Assembly: GCA_037440065.1 (NCBI GenBank)
Contig: JBBIUV010000015.1
Location: 434,001 to 498,000 of the forward strand
Direction of reading: 5' to 3'
Length of the DNA stretch: 64,000 nucleotides
Origin: UBA1563 sp037440065
GTDB taxonomy: Bacteria; Bacteroidota; Ignavibacteria; Ignavibacteriales; Ignavibacteriaceae
Part shown: piece by piece, positions 57,749 through 64,000 of the stretch
Numbering within the stretch: position 1 is the first letter of the stretch
How the letters are laid out: each line of letters opens with the position of its first letter
Notes under the pieces: generated by a model
Told to the model about the DNA's origin: nothing
What the model saw: only the letters and a program-made list of their open reading frames with translations
Databases searched by the model: none
Position numbers and translations under genes: made by a program

Positions 57749-59578
57749 ATGGAAAAGAAAGACCATTTGCCTACACCGAATGTTGATGCATTTCAGGAGT
57801 TGCCTGATTCCAAGCCGCTTGTGGTTGTTGGCAAGAACAGTGAAATACTCTACGCAAATAATTCTTTCCATAAATCATTTCAGATTCAAGAGGGAAGCAG
57901 TTTTGAAGACTTAAAATCAGAGCCCAACCTTGAAAATCTCTTAACTGTTTTTTCACAAAGTAATTTTAGCGGATTTCATTTCGACTTATTTCTTTTCCCT
58001 GATGAAAAATTAGAGATCAATCATTACTATGTAGAGGTTGACAGAATTTTTATCGAGAGCCGGGAATATTTTTTCCTGACATTTCAAACATCAAATGAAA
58101 AACAGAAATTAGAATCACGTATAAACGATCTGCATGATGCGCTTGAATATGGAAGAATTCCGGTCATCATCACTGATGAAAACGGGAACATCAGTTACGC
58201 TACCCGGATGTTCGAAAAAATTCTCAAGAATTCGATCGAAGAAATCTTTTATCAGCCAATTGCGCTTGTTCTTTCAAACAATATTATTGATGCAGATTAT
58301 GATGAAATCAACGAGGCGATCCATGAGACGAAACGATGGACAAAAGAGATTTCTTACTATGATGAATTAAAGGGTTATATCTTTCTTGAACTGAATTTAA
58401 ATCCAGTTTACAGAGACGGTACAAATCTTTTAAACTTTATTCTCACGGCTCATGATATTACCAGTCACATTCTTAAAAATCAGATCGCTAAAAAATCTGC
58501 CGAAAGTTTACTTGCGATCATTAACAACATTTCCGATCTCCTGCTGATCGTAAAAAAAGAAAATAACGAATGGACTTTTAACAACGCCAACGAAAATTTT
58601 TACCAAACATTTTTACTTATTAAGAATGAGTGTCTTAATACCAAATTCGATACCGTCTTTGATCAGGTTTTCTTAAAGGAATTCTTTTCTGCGGTTACCA
58701 AGTTGAAGAATTTAAATCTCAAGTATGCCGAATTCTTTTACGATCACTCAAACAAAAGAAAGTATAACGGAAAAGTAACCGGAATTGTCTCAGAGACTGA
58801 AGAGATCTATATCATCAGTTTAAAAGATATTACAGATCAGTTATTGTATGAACTTATTTTGAAGAAAGCATACGAAAAAGAAATTCATTTGAACAAACTG
58901 AAGACAGCGTTTTTGGAAAACATGTCGCATGAAATCAGAACTCCTTACAATGCAATACTCGGTTATTCCGAAATAATTGATGACTGTCTGCAAGTTGGTG
59001 AGTTTGATACGATTAAAGAAATATCAAATTTTGTTAAAGAAGTGTTGGACCGCGTATTAAACTTATTCACCAACATTGTTGAGGTTTCGCAGATCGAATC
59101 GGGGGATGTACAGGTAGATAAAGTAGTAATTAACTGTCACGAAATATTAAAATCGGTTTACAATAAAAAGACCTTAGCTGCAAAAGCAAAAGGTCTGGAA
59201 TTTAAATTGGAAGTTGAGCAGAATGAAGTTCTGCTTTCTACCGATTGGATAAAATTTGAAAAAATTATTTTTTCTATTGTTGATAACGCGATCAAATATA
59301 CCGAAACCGGAAGTGTAGTTATCGGGGCAAGTTCTCACGATGGGAAAATAATTATTTCTGTTTCCGATACTGGTAAGGGAATGGATGTTTCAATGTTGAG
59401 CAGGTTGATAGAACCATTTACGCAGGAAGAAGAAGGATACTCCCGTAACTTTGAAGGGGCAGGACTCGGTTTAACTATCGCGTATGGGTTAACAAAATTG
59501 CTGGGTGGTGAGATGGAGTTCGAGAGTTCTAAAGAAACGGGAACAAAAGTTCTCCTTATTTTCCCTCAATATAATTAA
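57749..59578 (+). CDS. Soluble multi-PAS sensor histidine kinase
   Basis: Kinase of 609 residues with no membrane helix. Three PAS-like segments precede the transmitter: about 20-110, 128-245 and 250-365, the second ending in the typical FILTAHDITSH. The DHp H box is MSHEIRTPYNAI with His394, and the HATPase has IVDNAIKY, DTGKGMD and GAGLGLTIAYGL. No receiver is attached. Likely phosphorylates one or more of the free receivers upstream (55970, 56365, 53623). Ligand unknown. Confidence 0.92.
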   Translation: MEKKDHLPTPNVDAFQELPDSKPLVVVGKNSEILYANNSFHKSFQIQEGSSFEDLKSEPNLENLLTVFSQSNFSGFHFDLFLFPDEKLEINHYYVEVDRIFIESREYFFLTFQTSNEKQKLESRINDLHDALEYGRIPVIITDENGNISYATRMFEKILKNSIEEIFYQPIALVLSNNIIDADYDEINEAIHETKRWTKEISYYDELKGYIFLELNLNPVYRDGTNLLNFILTAHDITSHILKNQIAKKSAESLLAIINNISDLLLIVKKENNEWTFNNANENFYQTFLLIKNECLNTKFDTVFDQVFLKEFFSAVTKLKNLNLKYAEFFYDHSNKRKYNGKVTGIVSETEEIYIISLKDITDQLLYELILKKAYEKEIHLNKLKTAFLENMSHEIRTPYNAILGYSEIIDDCLQVGEFDTIKEISNFVKEVLDRVLNLFTNIVEVSQIESGDVQVDKVVINCHEILKSVYNKKTLAAKAKGLEFKLEVEQNEVLLSTDWIKFEKIIFSIVDNAIKYTETGSVVIGASSHDGKIIISVSDTGKGMDVSMLSRLIEPFTQEEEGYSRNFEGAGLGLTIAYGLTKLLGGEMEFESSKETGTKVLLIFPQYN

Positions 59579-59918
59579 CCGGAAATTCGGAAGTTTTCGG
59601 CACAAGTTTTTCACTTCTCACCGATTCATACAATTCTTTACATCCAAGTTTGATAACCGAAATAAAAAGATGAGAGAACAAAAGAAAATTGTTAAATTTT
59701 TGATTCTTTTTGGTTGCAAATTTTTTTTCTACCTGGTAGATAGTCCTATGTTTAACTTCTATAAAAAGTTTTTCCTCTTCCACGTACATGCTTACTAATA
59801 TCATCTTGTTATTTCACTTGTTAATTGAAAATGCGTTCACATGAATTAAGACAAATTATATGCCGTTGAAATTCTTTCTGTTTTGTGGTGTTTAAAAGAA
59901 GAGATTGAACAATATTAA
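59579..59918. other. Intergenic, AT-rich, no gene seen
   Basis: About 340 bases after the kinase stop with no convincing coding region. A reverse-strand frame of 82 codons exists at 59556-59804, but it starts without a ribosome site, is rich in Lys/Phe and opposes the end of the kinase gene. No repeat or clear promoter was recognised. Confidence 0.4.
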
Positions 59919-60071
59919 ACAGTTGGCGGAAATAAACAGATCAAAATAAAGGGAAAGGAAAATGAGTTGGTTTTTAGCTTATTTCCGAAGGGACAGCCTG
60001 GCACGAATTTGTATTATCTCTTCACGGAAAAATTAGCAGAGATCAATTCCCAAAAGATTGGCCGTAAATGA
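59919..60071 (+). pseudogene. Possible gene remnant overlapping next kinase start
   Basis: An open frame of 50 codons with no ATG, running from after a TAA to a TGA that overlaps the next gene's ATG by 4 bases (ATGA). The peptide has normal composition (for example LFPKGQPGTNLYYLFTEKL) and the junction is the kind found between coupled genes. It may be the 3' end of a decayed gene that once preceded the kinase, or a small gene using a TTG start near 59969. No homology is proposed. Confidence 0.3.
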
Positions 60072-61318
60072 ATAACAAAAACAAAATTTTCTTTCAGCAC
60101 AAAATATTGGAGGGAACAACCGGGAATAAGTCCCGAGCAACTGATCTTACAGAAAATTCTGGCAGCCATCCTTTATTACAAACGGAAGGAATAACTATCG
60201 CGGGAGTTTTCGGGAAACATGATTTTCAATCAGTTTCCATTTCCGAAGGAGAAACACTGCCGACGGAAAGCAAATCAACTACTCTCAATTCGGAATCTTG
60301 TAACGCCTCACAATGGTTTGATTCAGATACCAAGCAAATTAAAACAATCTCTCCTGTTTCTTCATATAATACCAGCGCTAAAGGCGAAATGTTCATGTTT
60401 TGTTCATCAATGTGTGATGTGCTGAATGAGGATGAAGAAAACATTCCGGTGTGTGAAACGGAGAAGACGAAACAACCGGTCTCTCCCGAAAATATCTTTG
60501 AAGAAATGCAAGAACTGCTTACGCAAAATCAAATCAATCTTGTAAAAGAAAATATCCTACTCAAAAAAAGCCTGCTGCAATCCCAAAAAGAAAATAAAGA
60601 ACTTGTTGAACTTAACCGGAGTAAAAACGGATTACTTTCAATCATCTCGCATGACTTAAAAAATCCTTTCGGAGCGCTGCTTAACATGTCGGAGTTCCTT
60701 GCAACCGAAACAAACGATATGGAGCGGGTAGAAATCGGAGAGTTTGCTCAGGCAATAAACATCAGCGCAAAAATACTTTATAAATTTTTTAACGATCTGC
60801 TCGAATGGTCTAAACTGCAGAATGGAATTGTTAATGTTAACCCGGTAAAGCTGGACGTGCGAACCGTTGTTGATAATATTTTTTCGCTGCTGAATATTAC
60901 GGCGATGTCTAAAGGGGTAAAATTAATAAACAATATTCCGCAGGGGACAAATCTTTCCGGTGATCTGAATATGGTTAACTCAATTATTAACAACCTCGTT
61001 ACAAACGCAATTAAATTTACGAACGCAGGGGGATCGGTAATTGTGCAGGCGCAAGAACTTGACGGATTTGTTGAACTTGCAGTGATGGATGACGGAGTTG
61101 GAATGGGAGAAAATGTTTTAGAAAAGATATTCAAATTAAATAAACATATTACCAATAACGGAACGGAGAATGAAGTCGGCTCCGGGTTGGGATTAGTAAT
61201 AACAAAAGATTTAGTTACGCGCCACGGCGGTAAAATATGGGTTGAAAGCAGCAAAGGAACGGGAACATCTTTCTACGTTGCTTTACCGAAAGAAAAAATC
61301 TTTGCCGAGGTTGCATAA
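60068..61318 (+). CDS. Soluble histidine kinase with unknown N-terminal region
   Basis: Protein of 416 residues. Residues 1-135 are low in recognised structure, Ser/Thr-rich, with a Cys-Ser-Ser-Met-Cys motif near 116-121. A coiled coil (about 145-180) leads to DHp with the H box IISHDLKNPFGALL (His195) and HATPase with NNLVTNAIKFT, DDGVGMG and GSGLGLVITKDLVTRHGG. No membrane part or PAS domain was seen. No ribosome site before ATG 60068, but the start overlaps the frame upstream. It may sense through the cysteine-bearing region. Confidence 0.88.
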   Translation: MNNKNKIFFQHKILEGTTGNKSRATDLTENSGSHPLLQTEGITIAGVFGKHDFQSVSISEGETLPTESKSTTLNSESCNASQWFDSDTKQIKTISPVSSYNTSAKGEMFMFCSSMCDVLNEDEENIPVCETEKTKQPVSPENIFEEMQELLTQNQINLVKENILLKKSLLQSQKENKELVELNRSKNGLLSIISHDLKNPFGALLNMSEFLATETNDMERVEIGEFAQAINISAKILYKFFNDLLEWSKLQNGIVNVNPVKLDVRTVVDNIFSLLNITAMSKGVKLINNIPQGTNLSGDLNMVNSIINNLVTNAIKFTNAGGSVIVQAQELDGFVELAVMDDGVGMGENVLEKIFKLNKHITNNGTENEVGSGLGLVITKDLVTRHGGKIWVESSKGTGTSFYVALPKEKIFAEVA

Positions 61319-61322
61319 TCAG

Positions 61323-61340
61323 GGATGAAATAATTCATCC
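61323..61340. terminator. Stem-loop between convergent genes
   Basis: GGATGAA-ATAA-TTCATCC (61323-61340) is a perfect 7-bp stem with a 4-base loop, in the 29-base gap between converging genes. It may act for both strands. The downstream copy ATTCATCC-ATTCACAT resembles the 8-base units at 16722-16753. Confidence 0.5.
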
Positions 61341-61347
61341 ATTCACA

Positions 61348-62496
61348 TCACTTATTCCATGCGCGGAAGATTTTTACCTTCTTTTCGACGTTGTTCATTT
61401 TCATATAACCTTCCAGTCTGGCTTTTAATACAAGAGAAATTTCGGAACCTTTTGAAATTAAGGTGTGCCCGAATTTATCTTTTATCGCTTCGGCAATAAC
61501 CATTCCGGCTTCAATGTTTTCAATATCAATTGTTACAATGCGGAGTCCGGTATAAATTCCGGCAATTTCGGCATCAAGCGCAACGAGGATGTTGGAATCA
61601 TACTCACCCGATTTTTCTTTCATCTTTTGGATGGCGGTCTTTTCATCTAAACCGGTACGGAGAAAGAAATCATAATCATCAAGCACTTTTAATATGCGCG
61701 ACTCAATCGGGATATCTTCTGCATGAGGTCTGCCATTACTTTTCGATACCTCACCATATGGCAATAACTGGTAGGAAATAATGTTTGAAATATTTTCCAA
61801 TCTTGGAATATTTGCAAGGAGAGACTTTCCTATCTGCGGATGAGACATATAGAGAGTTTCTTCTTCATTTGTAAGTGTTTCTCCGTTCAATCTTTTTTCT
61901 AAAATGTCTGAGGGAATTGCCACGCAACCGATCTTTGAAAGGAGAACCATCGTTTCAATTTCCCATGTGTTGTTTAACCCGAAACGATACGCGATATTTT
62001 TTGTAAGTGTTGTCAGCCGGTTTGCCTGACTAAATGCTTTCGGATTAAAAGCGGAAAGAATATCCATTAAAAGTTTTATACTTCCCTTTAAAGTTTTTTG
62101 GAGAAGTTCTTTTTCAGCGGTTATCAGCGCGTATTGATTTAACGCATCATTTAAGGCGTCAACAAGTACATCGTTCGGACACGGTTTGGTCAATAACCGG
62201 AAGATGCTTCCCTTATTAACGGCGGTAATAGCGGTGTTGGTGTCGGCATAACCGGTGAGCATAATTCTTACGGTGTTGGGAGAATATTTTTTTACTTCCG
62301 AAAGAAACGTATTTCCATCAATGCCGGGCATTTTGAAATCTGACAAAACAACCGCAAAAGAATCCTGCTTTGTAAATAATTTTATCGCTTCAACAGGGTC
62401 ACTGCTGGTTGTTATGTTAAACTTTATACGGAGCGTCCGTTTATAGCTCGAAAGAATATTTTCATCGTCATCAACTAAAAGAATTTTATTGTTCAT
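61348..62496 (-). CDS. Response regulator with degenerate HD-GYP domain
   Basis: Protein of 382 residues from ATG at 62496, which has GGAG nine bases upstream. The receiver (about 1-120) carries Asp53 (LSDFKMPGID) and Lys in LTKPC, in the style of RpfG-type regulators. The C-terminal part follows the HD-GYP pattern (GCVAIPSDILEKRLNGETLTNEEETLYMSHPQIGKSLL), but the metal ligands look lost: HD is replaced by Ser-Lys (LLSKIG), and the HHERxDGxGYP block by YQLLPYG. It is therefore predicted not to hydrolyse cyclic di-GMP and may act as a binding or regulatory domain. Overlaps the REC-HDOD gene by about 11 bases. Confidence 0.82.
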   Translation of the reverse strand: MNNKILLVDDDENILSSYKRTLRIKFNITTSSDPVEAIKLFTKQDSFAVVLSDFKMPGIDGNTFLSEVKKYSPNTVRIMLTGYADTNTAITAVNKGSIFRLLTKPCPNDVLVDALNDALNQYALITAEKELLQKTLKGSIKLLMDILSAFNPKAFSQANRLTTLTKNIAYRFGLNNTWEIETMVLLSKIGCVAIPSDILEKRLNGETLTNEEETLYMSHPQIGKSLLANIPRLENISNIISYQLLPYGEVSKSNGRPHAEDIPIESRILKVLDDYDFFLRTGLDEKTAIQKMKEKSGEYDSNILVALDAEIAGIYTGLRIVTIDIENIEAGMVIAEAIKDKFGHTLISKGSEISLVLKARLEGYMKMNNVEKKVKIFRAWNK

Positions 62497-63661
62497 TGTT
62501 GAAGTCTCCATTCTCAAATTTTTTACAAATATTTTTTACAAGCTTGTTCTCCGGATAAAGATCACGCAAAGGATAAGGATCAAATTTATCTGGATTAACA
62601 AGCATGTTCGCCAGATGGACAGCCGACATAGGTGAAGCTTCAATGTCTTCTTGTTTTAGAGGAACATCATGGAATGCGGCGATCTCTAAAATTGGAACCG
62701 GTAAACCCCACAACCCGAGTAGATAAGCGCCAACCTCAGAGTGAGAAGTTTCAAAAAGTTGATACTCTGCCTCAACAAAAGATATTTTATTATCAGCCAT
62801 CTGTTTATGAATTTTTTCTGTGTAGTCTGGAGTTTGCAGTAGAACTAATTTGCCGATGTCGTGAATAAGTCCGCCTAAAAAAGTAGTATCCAAAACACTT
62901 TTATCATAAATCTCGGTCCGAATGATCTTTCTTGCAAGTTCACCAACACGGTAACTGTGCTGAAAAACTCTCTCTGCAAAAAATTTATTGTAATCGTTAA
63001 AGCTTAATGAAGAAAATATTTTTACGTAAAGCGCTAACGATTTAATGGTTTCAAATCCCAAAAAACTTACTGCATAAACCGGATCGGTAATTTTTTGTGA
63101 AACTCCGAAGAAAGCCGAATTAACCAACTGCAAAATCTTTGTTGTCATGGCAACATCTTTTGAAATGATCTCTCCAACACCTTTAATTGAAGCCGAAGAA
63201 GAATTTATCTCTTTTTGAAGTTTAACATAAATATCAGGTAGTGTTGGAATATTTGAGATACCGGAAATAAGTTTCAACATCTTTTCATTGTTCACAAAAT
63301 CACGGAGCCTGCTTATACGTTCTATTGATTCTTTTAAAGTTGCAGCATCGCAAGGTTTTGATAAAAACTGATGGGCCACATTGGGAAGATTAAGAATCGA
63401 TTCTTTTTCAGTGTAACCGGAAAGAATGATTCTTACAACATTCGGGTAAAGTTCTTTTATTTTTGTGAAGAGGTGAAGCCCGTCTATTTTGGGCATGCGC
63501 ATGTCGGAGACAACTACATCAAATTTGTTTGCAGCTAATAATTGTAAAGCCTCTTCACCGCTGTTGCAAAAAGACATGTTCCAATCTTTACGGAAAGGAT
63601 ACAGCATCCGCTGTAATCCTTGAATGATATTTATTTCGTCGTCTACAAAAATTATGTTCAT
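62486..63661 (-). CDS. Response regulator with HDOD domain
   Basis: Protein of 391 residues from ATG at 63661; a TTG at 63673 is an alternative. The receiver (about 1-120) has Asp53 (VSDMRMPKID) and Lys in LSKPC, like the next gene. HDOD domain (about 135-335) includes IPTLPDIYVKLQKEINSSSASI, VNSAFFGVSQKITDPVYAVSFLG, HSYRVGELARKI and GGLIHDIGKL, with the HD pair retained. Same operon as a kinase and the degenerate HD-GYP regulator, so probably controlled by that kinase. Confidence 0.9.
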   Translation of the reverse strand: MNIIFVDDEINIIQGLQRMLYPFRKDWNMSFCNSGEEALQLLAANKFDVVVSDMRMPKIDGLHLFTKIKELYPNVVRIILSGYTEKESILNLPNVAHQFLSKPCDAATLKESIERISRLRDFVNNEKMLKLISGISNIPTLPDIYVKLQKEINSSSASIKGVGEIISKDVAMTTKILQLVNSAFFGVSQKITDPVYAVSFLGFETIKSLALYVKIFSSLSFNDYNKFFAERVFQHSYRVGELARKIIRTEIYDKSVLDTTFLGGLIHDIGKLVLLQTPDYTEKIHKQMADNKISFVEAEYQLFETSHSEVGAYLLGLWGLPVPILEIAAFHDVPLKQEDIEASPMSAVHLANMLVNPDKFDPYPLRDLYPENKLVKNICKKFENGDFNNEQ

Positions 63662-63669
63662 TGCTCTGT

Positions 63670-64000
63670 TCAAGAAATTGGTAAGTGAATTATGAAAGTG
63701 GCGCCGTTTCCGTAAACCGATTCTACGGTAATGCTGCCTTTGTGTTTATTAACAATAATATCATGCGCAATTGAAAGTCCCTGTCCGGTTCCTTTTCCAA
63801 CTTCTTTCGTCGTGAAGAAGGGATCAAAAATTCTGCTCAAGTTTTCTTGCTTGATGCCTGTTCCGGTATCACTGATACGCAGTTCAACTGATTTTGAGTT
63901 TGACTTTGTTTCAATAATGATTTTTCCTTTCAATCCTGAATCCTTTTCATTCGAAAGTTGAATTGCGTGCACGGCGTTGATAATTAAGTTCAGGATCACC
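63670..64000 (-). CDS. Histidine kinase ATPase domain, cut by window end
   Basis: C-terminal part only, about 110 residues. The N box VILNLIINAVHAI, DTGTGIKQENLSRIFDPFFTTKEVGKGTGQGLSIAHDIIVNKHKG and a closing GNGATFIIHLP show a class I kinase ATPase domain. The frame continues to the window edge, so the start is beyond it. It precedes the REC-HDOD gene with a few overlapping bases and is its probable kinase. Confidence 0.9.
   Translation of the reverse strand, partial: VILNLIINAVHAIQLSNEKDSGLKGKIIIETKSNSKSVELRISDTGTGIKQENLSRIFDPFFTTKEVGKGTGQGLSIAHDIIVNKHKGSITVESVYGNGATFIIHLPIS

Noticed and set aside
59556..59804. Reverse-strand 82-codon frame after the triple-PAS kinase
   Set aside because: No ribosome site, biased Lys/Phe composition, partly antisense to the kinase; treated as a chance frame.
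59998..60014. TGGCACGAATTTGTAT as sigma-54 promoter of the kinase at 60068
   Set aside because: The -24 box is perfect, but the spacing to TTG is one base too short for sigma-54, which is strict about spacing, and it lies within the open remnant frame.
1..64000. CRISPR arrays, insertion sequences, prophage, tRNA or rRNA genes
   Set aside because: No regularly spaced direct repeats, transposase, integrase or RNA gene signatures were seen; the locus looks vertically inherited and continuous.

Overview
The window is a dense flagellar and chemotaxis locus of an AT-rich (roughly 36% GC by eye) diderm bacterium. The presence of P- and L-ring genes (flgI, flgH, flgA) shows an outer membrane. Gene order, single-copy che set, FliW/CsrA pair, FlhF/FlhG, HDOD proteins and protein style suggest a member of the Ignavibacteria/Chlorobi side of the Bacteroidota superphylum; this is inference, as no rRNA or tRNA gene is present to settle it. 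Almost everything is on the plus strand; only a signalling operon after about 61.3 kb is on the minus strand and runs off the window end.

Layout. 0.5-9.4 kb: three methyl-accepting chemotaxis proteins, a bacteriohemerythrin, CheW and a periplasmic TonB-C-domain protein, in four transcription units. Each unit is preceded by a sigma-28 type promoter (TAAA, 15 bases, then CGATAA). 9.6-16.7 kb: a HEAT-repeat protein followed by cheR, two cheY, cheZ-like, cheA, cheB and a small unknown gene. 17.0-27.9 kb: flgB, flgC, a small unknown, fliE-F-G-H-I-J, motE-like, a very long fliK, flgD and a small flagellar operon protein. 28.0-29.7 kb: hook gene flgE with a strong terminator. 29.9-39.1 kb: fliL-M-N-O-P-Q-R, flhB, flhA, flhF, flhG. 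39.2-57.0 kb: small membrane protein, fliA, two HDOD proteins, a degenerate histidine kinase, a coiled-coil membrane protein, flgF-G-A-H-I-J-N-K-L, a first motA/motB, fliW, csrA, a REC-Hpt protein, a second motA/motB, and two REC proteins. 57.1-61.3 kb: an unknown gene and two soluble histidine kinases. 61.3-64.0 kb (minus): kinase (cut by the window end), REC-HDOD, REC plus degenerate HD-GYP.

Regulation as read from the sequence: four early/middle operon heads (HEAT-che, flgB, fliL and, more weakly, the fliA operon) carry GG[C/T]A-N6-TTG elements with sigma-54 spacing, while the chemoreceptor units carry sigma-28 elements. This fits a two-tier hierarchy in which sigma-54 drives basal body, hook and che genes including fliA, and FliA then drives receptors. 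The FliA here appears to lack most of the sigma-3 domain. No flagellin, fliD, fliS, flgM or sigma-54 activator gene lies in the window.

Most interesting points: the shortened FliA with its matching promoter set; a hook-type domain shared between FlgE (two copies) and an inserted segment of FlgL; a fliA-linked HDOD-HDOD-pseudokinase module; a REC-DHp protein without an ATPase next to the second stator; a conserved C-terminal tail on two of three receptors; and several unrecognised small proteins embedded in conserved flagellar operons.
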